From Actinomycetota bacterium (GTDB lineage Bacteria > Actinomycetota > Actinomycetes > Mycobacteriales > HKI-0501): a stretch of DNA of 40,005 bases. The notes below the pieces were generated by a model, which worked only from the letters and a program-made list of their open reading frames with translations, was not told where the DNA came from and did not search any database. Positions 16,974 to 25,845 of the stretch are shown here, in pieces; position 1 is the first letter of the stretch, and every line of letters starts with the position of its first letter. The DNA is taken from contig JAVEDU010000005.1 in assembly GCA_030840805.1 (NCBI GenBank), forward strand, positions 1 to 40,005, given 5' to 3'. A program made the translations under genes and the position numbers.

Positions 16974-18122
16974 CTACGCGCGGCGTGCCGCTCCGAGCAG
17001 GCTCTCGTACAGCTCTTCGGTATCTGAAACCAGGCGTTCGCGGCTGAACCGGTCCGCCGTGAAGCGGCGGGCGTGCGCGCCGAGCTCGGCGCGGCGGGCG
17101 GGGTCGTCCACCAGCTGCAGCGTCGCCGCGACGAGCTCGTCGTCGTCGGTGCCGACCAGGAGGCCGGTCTCCCCGTCGAGGACGACCTCGGCCACGCTAC
17201 CCACCCGGGTGGACACGGTCGGCACGCCGGCCATCCCCGCCTCGATGAGCGAGACGGGCGTGCCCTCGTTGTCCGAGGTGAGCAGGACGAGGTCGGCGGC
17301 GGCGTAGACGTTCTGGACGTCGGCGCGCCACCCGAGGAGCCGCACCCGGTCCCCGAAGCGCCTCAGGGCCGCCAGTTCGCCGGCCTCCGTCCCGTCGCCG
17401 CACACGATCAGCGCGGTGTCCGGCCGCGCCTCCAGGACCCGCTCCACCACGCGCGCCAGCCGGTCCGGCCGCTTGATCGCGGCGAGGCGGCCGACGAAGG
17501 CCAGTACGGTGGCGTCCCCGGCCACCCCCAGCTCCCGCCGGGCCTCGGCCCGCGGGAGGCCGGGCGCCAGGGCGATGCCGGGTGGGAAGATGGCGTACTG
17601 CTCGGGCCGGCCGATCCGGGCGCCGAGCAGGTCGTCGCGGACCCGCTCGCCGACCGCGACGAGCCGGGTGGACCCCTGCGCCATCGCCCGCTCGGCGAGC
17701 ACCACCGCGCGCGTGACGGCCGGGCCGAAGTAGCCGTACAGGACATGGCCGTGGAACGTGTGCACGACGGCCGGAACCCCGACCACGCGGGCCGCGACGC
17801 GACCGAGGAAGCCGGCCTTGGCGGTGTGGGTGTGCACGATGTCCGGCCTGAACTCACGCATGATCGCGATGAGCTCGCGCAGGGCCCGGAGGTCGGCGGC
17901 GAACCCGGGCGCGCGGCCGAGCCCGGCCACCCGCGTCACCGGTACGTGGGGGGCCCGCAGGGCCAGGTGGTCGCCCTCGCCCTCGTCGAGCTGCCCGACG
18001 ACGAGCCGGTGGTCGAACCGGTCGCCGTCGAGCTTCTCCATGAGTCCGGTGACCTGGAGGGCCGGCCCACCCACGTTCATCCGGGCGATGATCCGCAGGA
18101 CCCGGATCCTGTCGTCGGTCAA
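16974..18122 (-). CDS. GT4-family glycosyltransferase
   Basis: A 382-residue GT-B fold retaining transferase. The N-terminal domain starts VLRIIARMNVGGPALQ and has VVHTFHGHVLYGYFG. The C-terminal domain has VLAFVGRLAAIKRPDRL and the nucleotide-sugar motif DNEGTPVSLIEAGMAGVPTV, with the two Glu of the E-x7-E signature. It probably adds one sugar to the lipid-linked repeat on the inner face of the membrane. The start is TTG at 18122, overlapping the TGA of the methyltransferase (TTGA). A longer frame exists upstream, but it lies wholly inside that gene. The donor sugar is unknown. Confidence 0.9.
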   Translation of the reverse strand: MTDDRIRVLRIIARMNVGGPALQVTGLMEKLDGDRFDHRLVVGQLDEGEGDHLALRAPHVPVTRVAGLGRAPGFAADLRALRELIAIMREFRPDIVHTHTAKAGFLGRVAARVVGVPAVVHTFHGHVLYGYFGPAVTRAVVLAERAMAQGSTRLVAVGERVRDDLLGARIGRPEQYAIFPPGIALAPGLPRAEARRELGVAGDATVLAFVGRLAAIKRPDRLARVVERVLEARPDTALIVCGDGTEAGELAALRRFGDRVRLLGWRADVQNVYAAADLVLLTSDNEGTPVSLIEAGMAGVPTVSTRVGSVAEVVLDGETGLLVGTDDDELVAATLQLVDDPARRAELGAHARRFTADRFSRERLVSDTEELYESLLGAARRA

Positions 18123-18946
18123 GCCCGCCGCCGGAAGACGAACTCGTTGCAGCCCAGGCCGCCGCCGCAGGTCTTCAGCCGGGTGAGCTCGAAGCCGCGG
18201 TCCCGGTAGAAGTCGAAGATCTGCTCCGGCTTGGCGACCTCGAACGGGTACCCGCCGACCCAGTCGACCAGGTCGTGCTTGCGTGACATGCCGCGTGCGC
18301 GGGTGGGGCGCTCGGGGAGCCGGCGGTGGCGCACGGTACTGAGCGCGGTGGCGACAGCCTCCCGTCCGCGGAAGTAGCCGCTCACGCTGCCCGCGATCGC
18401 CCGCTTGCCCACCGCGCCCGACCGGACGTAGGTCTTCTTGACCTGGGTCCATCCTCGGGACGACAGCCCCTGGTCGTTGTAGATGCTGATGAACAGCTGC
18501 CCGCCCGGTGCGACGAGGTCGACCACATTGGACAGTGCCGACCACAGGTCACCCGTGTGGTGCAGGACCCCCCAGCTGTACACGACGTCGAACTGCCCGA
18601 GGGTGCCCAGGAACTCGGGGTCCAGCGCGGAGCCGCTCATGGTCTGCCAGCGCTCGTCGTCCGGCTGGTACCGACGCCGCAGTTCCTCGCCGCAGGCCAC
18701 GGACTCGAGGTCGTAGTCGACCGAGACCACCTCGGCGCCGAGCCGCCGCGCGGCCAGGGAGAAGAGCCCGCTGCCCGAGCCGAGGTCGAGCAGCCGCTTG
18801 CCGTCGAGCGTGTCCACCCCGAGCATCGCGCGCAGCGACTCCTCGGCGGCGCGGATGCGGTCGTCGTCGAGCTCGGCGAGGAAGCGCTGCCAGTTCTCTC
18901 CGAAGGCGAAGCGTTCGCCGCGGTCGATCTCCGTGTGGGCGGTCAT
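18119..18946 (-). CDS. Class I SAM-dependent methyltransferase
   Basis: A 275-residue methyltransferase. SAM motif I is LLDLGSGSGLFSLAARRLGA (52-71), the following acidic residue is in SVDYD, and the motif IV region is FDVVYSWGVLHHTGDLWSAL (119-138). The C-terminal ~90 residues (QVKKTYVRSG onward) are probably a substrate lid. This type is common in polysaccharide clusters, where it methylates a sugar. The ATG start overlaps the stop of the flippase gene (ATGA), and its own stop overlaps the next glycosyltransferase start. Substrate inferred from context only. Confidence 0.9.
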   Translation of the reverse strand: MTAHTEIDRGERFAFGENWQRFLAELDDDRIRAAEESLRAMLGVDTLDGKRLLDLGSGSGLFSLAARRLGAEVVSVDYDLESVACGEELRRRYQPDDERWQTMSGSALDPEFLGTLGQFDVVYSWGVLHHTGDLWSALSNVVDLVAPGGQLFISIYNDQGLSSRGWTQVKKTYVRSGAVGKRAIAGSVSGYFRGREAVATALSTVRHRRLPERPTRARGMSRKHDLVDWVGGYPFEVAKPEQIFDFYRDRGFELTRLKTCGGGLGCNEFVFRRRA

Positions 18947-20292
18947 GACTGTCCTTTCCGGTGCCGGCGGCGGCTGCCGATGGCACCTGCGGTCTGGCGG
19001 GCGACTCCCGCCAGCTCCGCCGGCCTCGGCAGGAAGTCCCGCCAGGGCGTGTCGGCGAAATGGCGGAAGAGTGCGAGGTAGGCGAGGGCGAGAGCGGCGT
19101 AGCCCGCGCTGGCAGCGATGGAGGCACCCACGATGCCCAGCACGGGTACGAGGAGGAGAACCAGCCCCACGTTGAGCATCCCCGCGGCCGCGGCGCTACC
19201 GGCCGTGAGCAGCGGCCGGTTCAGCCGGAGCAGGTAGGAGCCCACGGGCCGGGAGACGGCGAGGCACACGACCCCCGGGAGCAGCACGGCCAGCGGGACG
19301 ACCGCACCCGCGAACTGGGCGCCGTAGAGGAACGGCAGCAGGAGCGGGCTGGTCACGCCGATGCCGAGCGTGAGCACGACCGCGCCCACGATGCTGAACC
19401 GGACGCTGGCCGCGGTGACGCGGGCCGCGTCTGCGAGCTCGGAGTCGGCCTGCCGCGCCACGACGGCGTTGGCGACCGAGTCGGTGAACAACCAGACCAG
19501 TTCGGCCATGGTCACGGCGACGCTGTACAGACCGACCTGCTCCGGCGAGACGAGTCCGTTCAGCAGCAGCACGTCCAGCCGGAGTAGCAGGAAGAAGGCG
19601 GCGAGCCCGGCGTGGTATCGGAGGCCGGTCCTGATCGTCCGGACGGCGAGCGGCAACGACGCGTCCCGGAACCGCGGCCGGAGCGTACGCAGGCTCACGA
19701 GCAGCGGCAGGCCCATCGTCGCGCCCCACACGGCGACGACCGCGAAGGTCGAGATGTGGCCGGTGAGGGTCAGGCCGATCAGCAGCGCGCACTGCGTGAG
19801 CGCGCCGAGCAGCATGCCGGCGTTGTAGCGGCCCAGCTTGCCCGCGAGCAGCAGCAGCCCGTTGTTCCACATCACCATGAGGCTGAACGGGACGGCTGCG
19901 AGCGCGATGACCAGCGCGGTGGTGCTGAACAGCGGGACGAGGTCGGGCCCGAGCAGCGCCACCGCCACGGCGGCGACCACCGCGACCGCCCCGCCGACGA
20001 TCGCGGCGAGCAGACCGGCGTTGGCGATGAGTGCCCGCCGCTGCTCCCTCAACTCGGCCCAGAGATAGACGTGGGCCTGCTCCACGCTCAGGTGTCCGAG
20101 GGCGACGGCGATCGAGGACACCGTGACCACGACGACGTACTGACCGCGCCCCGTGGGCCCCAGCGCCCGGGCGATGATGATCCCGGTCAGGGCGCCGACT
20201 CCGGTCAGCAGGATGCGCGTGGCGAAGGTGCTGAGCATGCGCGCGCCCAGTGTTCCGCCGGTCGCGGGCGATACCTCGCCCGTCGCCGTCAC
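18943..20292 (-). CDS. Wzx-like polysaccharide flippase (MOP superfamily)
   Basis: A 449-residue integral membrane protein with about 12 hydrophobic segments. It starts LGARMLSTFATRILLTGVGA and ILIARAL-type text (GIIIARALGPTGRGQYVVVV), which is the typical first part of oligosaccharide flippases, and later has LDVLLLNGLVSPEQVGLYSVA. It should turn the lipid-linked repeat unit to the outer face of the membrane. The GTG start at 20292 overlaps the asparagine-synthase stop (GTGA). The family is clear from topology and motifs; the transported substrate is inferred. Confidence 0.9.
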   Translation of the reverse strand: MTATGEVSPATGGTLGARMLSTFATRILLTGVGALTGIIIARALGPTGRGQYVVVVTVSSIAVALGHLSVEQAHVYLWAELREQRRALIANAGLLAAIVGGAVAVVAAVAVALLGPDLVPLFSTTALVIALAAVPFSLMVMWNNGLLLLAGKLGRYNAGMLLGALTQCALLIGLTLTGHISTFAVVAVWGATMGLPLLVSLRTLRPRFRDASLPLAVRTIRTGLRYHAGLAAFFLLLRLDVLLLNGLVSPEQVGLYSVAVTMAELVWLFTDSVANAVVARQADSELADAARVTAASVRFSIVGAVVLTLGIGVTSPLLLPFLYGAQFAGAVVPLAVLLPGVVCLAVSRPVGSYLLRLNRPLLTAGSAAAAGMLNVGLVLLLVPVLGIVGASIAASAGYAALALAYLALFRHFADTPWRDFLPRPAELAGVARQTAGAIGSRRRHRKGQS

Positions 20293-22196
20293 CGTGCGGT
20301 GCCCGGCAGGGCGGGGGGCTCGGTGCCGGGCTTGCGGTCCAGCCATGTGCGGTGCCACAGCTCCAGTTGGAGGAGGGCCCAGAGTCGCGGCGAATGGTCG
20401 TGACCCGACGCGTGTTCGGTGAGCAGGCGCCGCACCTCTGCGGGGTCGAAGTACCCACGCCCGCTCGCCGTGGCGTCGGTGAGGAGATCCCAGGCCATGT
20501 CGCGGAGCTCGGACCGGAGCCAGGCGCCGATGGGAACCCCGAAGCCCATCTTGGGACGGTCGAGGATGTCGTCCGGAAGCCAGCCGCGCCCGGCCTCCTT
20601 GAGCAGGTACTTCGTCGTCCCCTGCCGGATCTTCCAGGACGACGGCAGTGAGGCGGCGAACTCCATGACGTGGTGGTCGAGCAGCGGGGATCGCCCCTCG
20701 AGTGAGTTGGCCATGGTCGCGATGTCGACCTTGACGAGCAGATCGCCGGGCAGGTAGCTCGCCACGTCCGTCGCGAGCATCCGATCGGTGAGGCTCTGAG
20801 CGTCGTTGTCCCACCAGATCTTGTCGAACAAGTCCCGCGACGCGCCGGGGCGGAGCTGTCGCCGCATGGCCGGGGTGTAGAGCTCCTGCTTCTGGCGGTA
20901 GTTGAAGTACGAGATCACGGCCAGATACCGGGCCTGGGCATCGTCGCCGAGCATCGACGAGGCTCGGGAGAGCTTGTGGACCAGGCCCCGCCGCGGATCC
21001 GCGGGCAGGTGGTCGTGCAGCCACCCGAACGCGGGCCGGAGGAACTTGAGGTCCGGGAACCGGTCGGCCGCGAGGTTCGCCGCGTAGCGCCGGTAGCCGC
21101 CGAAGGACTCGTCCCCCCCGTCACCGTTCAGCGCCACGGTGACGTGCTCCTTGGCCAGCTCCGACACGTAGTAGGTGGGCACCGCGGAGGAGTCGGCGAA
21201 CGGCTCGTCGTAGAACCAGGAGAGTCGCTCGAGGACGGTCGCGGCGTCCGGCCGTACGACCAGCTCGTGATGCTCGGTGCCGTACCGCTCGGCGACGCGC
21301 CGCGCGTACTCCCGCTCGTCGAACGCCTGGTCCTCGAATCCGATGCTGAACGTGCGGACCGGGCCGGAGGACTCACGGGCCATGGCGGCCACGACGAGGC
21401 TCGAGTCGACACCGCCGGACAGGAAGGCGCCGAGAGGGCGCTCGGACACCATTCGGATCCGGGTGGACTCGAGGATCAGCTCGCGCAGCCGCTCGACCGC
21501 CTCGGGCTCCGTGAGGGTCGTCTTGTCGGCGTACGACAGTTCCCAGTATCGGCGAAGGGTGCAGCGCCCGTCGACGTACGTCAGCGTGTGGGCGGGTGGC
21601 AGCTTCTGGACCCCGGAGATGATGCTCCAGGGCGCGGGCACGTACTGGAACGTCAGGTAGTGGTCGAGCGCCTGCAGGTCGACGGTCCGATCGAACCTGG
21701 GGTCCTGCAGCAGCGTCTTCAGCTCCGAGCCGAACGTCAGCTCGGTCTCGTTCGCCCGGTAGTAGAGCGGCTTCTTGCCGGCACGGTCGCGGGCGAGCAG
21801 CAGGAGCCGCTGTGTGGCGTCCCACACCGCGAAGGCGAACATCCCGCGGAGGTGCTCCACGCACCGATTGCCGTGGTCCTCGTACAGGTGCGCGATGACC
21901 TCGGTGTCCGAGTGGGTCCGGAACGTGTGTCCCGCCGCGATCAGCGACTGCCGCAGCTCGGGGTAGTTGTAGATCTCGCCGTTGAACACGACGGCAACCG
22001 TGCCGTCCTCGTTGAAGATCGGCTGCTGACCACCACCGACGTCGATGATGGCGAGGCGGCGCATGGCGATGGCCACGTCGCCGTCGACGTGCCGGCCCTC
22101 ACCGTCGGGCCCGCGGTGCTCGATCGCGTCGCACATGCGCTGTACGAGCCCGGCATCGGCACCTCCGGCGGAGACCTGACCGGCTATCCCGCACAT
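20289..22196 (-). CDS. Asparagine synthase (glutamine-hydrolysing)-like amidotransferase
   Basis: A 635-residue two-domain enzyme. The N-terminal glutaminase starts MCGIAGQ with the nucleophile Cys2 exposed after Met removal, and has AIEHRGPDG, NGEIYNY (72-78) and SDTEV (96-100). The synthetase domain has the PP-loop FLSGGVDSSLV (258-268), then NGDGGDESFGGYRRY and LEGRSPLLDHHVME. Such AsnB homologs occur in polysaccharide clusters, where some amidate uronic-acid groups (for example WbpS-like). The cluster also encodes a UDP-sugar dehydrogenase that would make such acids. Plain asparagine synthesis remains possible. The ATG at 22196 lies inside the 3' end of the upstream glycosyltransferase (13-nt overlap). 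Confidence 0.92.
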   Translation of the reverse strand: MCGIAGQVSAGGADAGLVQRMCDAIEHRGPDGEGRHVDGDVAIAMRRLAIIDVGGGQQPIFNEDGTVAVVFNGEIYNYPELRQSLIAAGHTFRTHSDTEVIAHLYEDHGNRCVEHLRGMFAFAVWDATQRLLLLARDRAGKKPLYYRANETELTFGSELKTLLQDPRFDRTVDLQALDHYLTFQYVPAPWSIISGVQKLPPAHTLTYVDGRCTLRRYWELSYADKTTLTEPEAVERLRELILESTRIRMVSERPLGAFLSGGVDSSLVVAAMARESSGPVRTFSIGFEDQAFDEREYARRVAERYGTEHHELVVRPDAATVLERLSWFYDEPFADSSAVPTYYVSELAKEHVTVALNGDGGDESFGGYRRYAANLAADRFPDLKFLRPAFGWLHDHLPADPRRGLVHKLSRASSMLGDDAQARYLAVISYFNYRQKQELYTPAMRRQLRPGASRDLFDKIWWDNDAQSLTDRMLATDVASYLPGDLLVKVDIATMANSLEGRSPLLDHHVMEFAASLPSSWKIRQGTTKYLLKEAGRGWLPDDILDRPKMGFGVPIGAWLRSELRDMAWDLLTDATASGRGYFDPAEVRRLLTEHASGHDHSPRLWALLQLELWHRTWLDRKPGTEPPALPGTAR

Positions 22197-23299
22197 CGCT
22201 TCTCCAACAGTTCCTCGTACAGCGCGATGTGCGCGGTGGTCAGCGCATCCAGGGTGAAGGCAGTCCGCGCGTGCTCTCTCGCCCGCTCCGCAAACTGCCG
22301 CCGGAGCGCGTCGTCGTCGACGAGGGTGCGGAGCCGGTCGGCGAGGGCGCCCGCGTCCGCGGGCGGGCACAGGAGCCCGTTCCCCGCCAGCGCCTCGGCG
22401 TTCCCGCCGACGTCGGTCGCCACTACCGGTACGCCGGCGGCCATGGCCTCCATGACCGCGTTGCTCATCCCCTCCTGCAGCGAGGGCAGGGCGAAGATGT
22501 CCCCGGCGGCGAGGATCGACGGCACGTCGAGGCGTCTGCCGAGGAACGCGGTCGGTACTCCGCTGCGGCGCGCCTGCTCCTCGAGGGACGCCCGCTCCGG
22601 GCCGTCACCCACGAGGACGAGGGACAGCAGCCGTCCCTCGGCGCGGAGCCGTGCCGCGGCCTCGATGAGGTAACGGTGCCCCTTGTAGTGGTGGAGGTTC
22701 GCCACACAGACGACCCGCGGTGCCGGCACGTCGAGCGCGGCCGGTACGGCCTCGTCGAAGAGCTCCGGCGGAAGCGCATTGGGGATCACGCGGAGCTTGC
22801 CGGGGTCGAGCCGCTCGCGCTCCAGGGTGTCCAGCGCGACCGCTTCGGAGTTGGGCACCACGGCGTCGGTGATCCGGGTGGCCAGTCGTTCCGCGAGCAG
22901 CAGCCTCCGACTGCCGGCCTTGAAGATGCCGAGGCTCCGACGTCCGGCGACCATCACCGGGACCCGCGTCACGCGCGCCACCACTGCCATGAAGACATAC
23001 GCGTGGAACAGGTAGGCGTGCACGACCTGGGGTCGGAGCTGTCGCAGCAGCAGCAGGGACCGGACGGTGTCGGGCAGGATCCACAGTCGCGGGAACCGGC
23101 GGCTCCAGGGGGACGGCGAGACCACGTGAACCGGCACGCCGGCTCGGGTGAGCTCCTCGAGCCGGGGTCCGCCCCGCTGACAGACGACGGTGACGTCGAC
23201 ACCCGCACGCCGGAGTCCGATGGCGAGCAGGACGAGTTGACGCTCGGCTCCGCCCAGGCCCAGCTGTCCGATCGTGAGCACCACCTTGTGCAGCTTCAC
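22184..23299 (-). CDS. GT4-family glycosyltransferase
   Basis: A 371-residue GT-B enzyme. The N-terminal domain has VVLTIGQLGLGGAERQLVLL, a glycine-rich acceptor-side loop, and VVHAYLFHAYVFMAVVAR. The C-terminal domain has VVCVANLHHYKGHRYLIEA and LPSLQEGMSNAVMEAMAAGV with the E-x7-E motif. The GTG start at 23299 overlaps the stop of the Wzy-like gene (GTGA). It is predicted to extend the repeat unit; donor and acceptor are unknown. Confidence 0.92.
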   Translation of the reverse strand: MKLHKVVLTIGQLGLGGAERQLVLLAIGLRRAGVDVTVVCQRGGPRLEELTRAGVPVHVVSPSPWSRRFPRLWILPDTVRSLLLLRQLRPQVVHAYLFHAYVFMAVVARVTRVPVMVAGRRSLGIFKAGSRRLLLAERLATRITDAVVPNSEAVALDTLERERLDPGKLRVIPNALPPELFDEAVPAALDVPAPRVVCVANLHHYKGHRYLIEAAARLRAEGRLLSLVLVGDGPERASLEEQARRSGVPTAFLGRRLDVPSILAAGDIFALPSLQEGMSNAVMEAMAAGVPVVATDVGGNAEALAGNGLLCPPADAGALADRLRTLVDDDALRRQFAERAREHARTAFTLDALTTAHIALYEELLEKRCAG

Positions 23300-24633
23300 C
23301 GGCCGCCCGTTCCGACGGGGACTCGAATCGCCGTGCTGCGCGGCGGCGTCGCCGACGGCGTGGAGGCCACGCGGTGACGCCGGGACGAGAGTGCGCCGAT
23401 CGCAATCCAGAACGGAGTTGCCACGGTGAGGTACGAAAGGCTGTTGATGAAGAGCTGCCCGACGACGAACGTGACGATCAGTGGCAGCGTCCGCTGCCAC
23501 TCCGAGCTACCGGAACGCGTGAGGATTCCCGCGAGTACCAGGAGGAAGAGCGCCAGACCGGGGAGTCCCGTCTCGGCGGCAAGGCGCAGGAAGTCGTTGT
23601 GCGTATTGATGTATTCGTTTGTCGCGCTCAGCGTGTAGGACGGGAAGTTGCCGTAGCCGATTCCGAAGAGCGGGTGCTCGGACGCCAACCGGATCGCGTG
23701 GAGCGCGGCCGTGCTCCGGCTTGCGTTGTTCGCGTCGAGTGACGAGGCGGACCGGACCCCGAAGGCGCCGTCGCCGAGGCTGTACACCACCGCTGCCAGG
23801 CCCGCCGCGATCAGCACGACCGCGCCCGCCACCGGAATCCGCTGCCGGCGCGACCCCTTGGCCAGCAGCTGTCCGGCGGCGTACACGGCGAGCCCGCAGC
23901 CCAGGGCGACCAATGCCCCTCGCGATTGCGTCATCCACAGTCCTGCGGCCTGGATCGGCAGGGCGATCATCGCGACGAGGCGGTTGCCCGTGTGCAGTTG
24001 GACGATGGCGCAGGCGAGACCCATCGCGATCAGGAGGCCCAGGGCGTTGGTGCCCAGTCCGAATGCCGTCGGTCTGCCGTCCAGGTCGGTCGGGTGCGTT
24101 CCGAGAAGCAGACCGGCAGCGACGATCGAGGTCGTGGCGATCGTGACCAGCCGCAAGACCACGGGTGACGGCGCCACGGACAGCGCGAAGCCGGCGAGGA
24201 GGACGCCCAGCACCAGGGTGACCGCGTCGGACAGCCGCGAGGTCTGGAGGAACGGGGCCGCGGGGATCGTCAGGACGCTACCGGCCATCCACAACGCGAA
24301 ACCGGCCAGCGCCAGATGGCGCCGGCCGTCTATGCGCAACTCCCCGGCGACGAAGGCGGTCACCATGGCGGCCACGAGCGGCACACCCACCAGGAACACC
24401 GTGCTCATGCCGAGGGCGCTGGTGAGGAGGAAGGCCGGGAATGCGGCGACGAGCGCGAACCGGGGACGCCACAGTGCGGTACCGAACACGGTCAGCGCGC
24501 ACAACGCGCCCGGCAACTTGTCGGCGGCCAGCATCGGACCCGCCACGACCAGCGCCATGACCAACGCGAGGAGGATCGGGACACGAGCGAAGGAGTCGTC
24601 GGCGTAGCTTCCGCCGACGCGGCGTCGCTCCAT
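23296..24633 (-). CDS. O-antigen ligase/polymerase family (Wzy-like) membrane protein
   Basis: A 445-residue protein with about 11-12 membrane spans. The PF04932-type signature is visible: MTQSRGALVALGCGLAVYAA, followed by a large extracytoplasmic loop and HPLFGIGYGNFPSY, then NTHNDFLRLAAETGLPGLAL. These proteins either polymerise repeat units (Wzy) or ligate glycans. With a flippase in the same operon, a polymerase role is most likely. The ATG at 24633 has GAGGGGGAA just upstream. It is the first gene of the seven-gene minus-strand operon (24633 to 15991). Confidence 0.9.
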   Translation of the reverse strand: MERRRVGGSYADDSFARVPILLALVMALVVAGPMLAADKLPGALCALTVFGTALWRPRFALVAAFPAFLLTSALGMSTVFLVGVPLVAAMVTAFVAGELRIDGRRHLALAGFALWMAGSVLTIPAAPFLQTSRLSDAVTLVLGVLLAGFALSVAPSPVVLRLVTIATTSIVAAGLLLGTHPTDLDGRPTAFGLGTNALGLLIAMGLACAIVQLHTGNRLVAMIALPIQAAGLWMTQSRGALVALGCGLAVYAAGQLLAKGSRRQRIPVAGAVVLIAAGLAAVVYSLGDGAFGVRSASSLDANNASRSTAALHAIRLASEHPLFGIGYGNFPSYTLSATNEYINTHNDFLRLAAETGLPGLALFLLVLAGILTRSGSSEWQRTLPLIVTFVVGQLFINSLSYLTVATPFWIAIGALSSRRHRVASTPSATPPRSTAIRVPVGTGGR

Positions 24634-24837
24634 CCGTTCCCCCCTCGCCGGCGGCCGGAGCCGCAGGCCGGTCGGCTGCCAGCTTTCGCCTCATCTGCCG
24701 GGTTGCCGCGTCCCACAACGCCCTGTATGCGTACCATACCTCTCGGTCACGCAGCTTTGCGGTGTGGCTCCCTTGTCCGGGATCGTCGGTGTTCCGGGCG
24801 GGGCCGCTGAACATGACTCGGTAGGGGGAGCGGCGGC
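24634..24837. promoter_or_regulatory. Divergent promoter region at the centre of the polysaccharide locus
   Basis: A 204-bp gap with no gene, driving the Wzy-led operon leftward and the epimerase-WecA pair rightward. It contains GTATG-CGTAC-CATAC (24725-24739), whose right half GTACCATAC resembles the arms of the repeat before LCP copy 1. No clear -35/-10 pair can be assigned by eye. Confidence 0.5.
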
Positions 24838-25845
24838 GTGGCGGAGCAGAAGTTTCTCATCACGGGCGGGGCTGGGTTCGTGGGATCGCATCTCACCGAC
24901 CGGCTGTTGGAGGCCGGGCACTCGGTCGTAGCGCTCGACAACCTCTCGACGGGTCAGCTCAGCAACCTCGACCGGGCCGGGCGGAACCCGAACTTCCGCT
25001 TCGTGCAGGGTTCCGTGCTCGACGAGCTGATCGTGGACGAGCTCGTCCACCAGTGCGACACGGTCGTGCACCTGGCGGCGGCCGTGGGCGTCCAGCTGGT
25101 CGTCGACGAGCCGTTGCGGTCCCTGACCACCAACATCCGGGGGTCCGAGAACGTCATCGGCGCCGCGCACCGCTACCGGCGCACGGTGCTGATCGCCAGC
25201 ACGTCGGAGATCTACGGCAAGAACTCGGCCGGGCCGCTCCGCGAGGACGCCGACCGGATCCTGGGGTCGCCGTCGGTGTCCCGCTGGGCGTACAGCACCG
25301 CCAAGGCCGTCGACGAGATCCTCGCCAACGCCTACCACCGCGAGCGGGGCCTGCCCGCCATCATCGTCCGGCTGTTCAACACGGTCGGCCCGCGGCAGAG
25401 CCCCGCCTACGGCATGGTGATCCCCCGCCTCGTCCGCCAGGCGCTGCGGAACGAGCCCATCACCGTCTTCGGCGACGGCAAGCAGACCCGTTGCTTCGCG
25501 CACGTGCAGGACGTGGTCACGGCCCTGGTGGGGCTGCTGGACGAGCCCCGCGCGATCGGCGGGACGTACAACGTCGGCCACGCCGAGGAGATCTCGATGT
25601 ACGACCTCGCCGAGGAGATCAAGCGGCTGACCGGCAGCGAGTCGACCATCGACCTGATCCCCTACGAGCAGGCCTACGGCGACGGGTTCGAGGACATGCG
25701 TCGGCGGGTTCCGGATACCGGAAAGATCCGCGCGCTCACCGGCTGGCACCCGACGCAGTCGCTCGACTCGATCCTCGGCGACACCATCGCCGAGGCGCGC
25801 GTCGAGCTGCACCAGGAGGAAGCGCTCGGGGGGTCCGTGCGGTGA
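24838..25845 (+). CDS. NAD-dependent epimerase/dehydratase (extended SDR)
   Basis: A 335-residue enzyme. Rossmann motif GGAGFVG (10-16), Ser/Thr of the active site in ASTSEIYG (120-127), Tyr152-xxx-Lys156 (YSTAK). FNTVGPRQ and FGDGKQTRCFAHVQDV match the UDP-glucose 4-epimerase / UDP-glucuronate decarboxylase group. RRRVPDTGKIRALTGWHP near the end is typical of these SDRs. The GTG start has GGGAG upstream. Its TGA overlaps the GTG of the phosphoglycosyltransferase. The product sugar is not determined. Confidence 0.9.
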   Translation: MAEQKFLITGGAGFVGSHLTDRLLEAGHSVVALDNLSTGQLSNLDRAGRNPNFRFVQGSVLDELIVDELVHQCDTVVHLAAAVGVQLVVDEPLRSLTTNIRGSENVIGAAHRYRRTVLIASTSEIYGKNSAGPLREDADRILGSPSVSRWAYSTAKAVDEILANAYHRERGLPAIIVRLFNTVGPRQSPAYGMVIPRLVRQALRNEPITVFGDGKQTRCFAHVQDVVTALVGLLDEPRAIGGTYNVGHAEEISMYDLAEEIKRLTGSESTIDLIPYEQAYGDGFEDMRRRVPDTGKIRALTGWHPTQSLDSILGDTIAEARVELHQEEALGGSVR

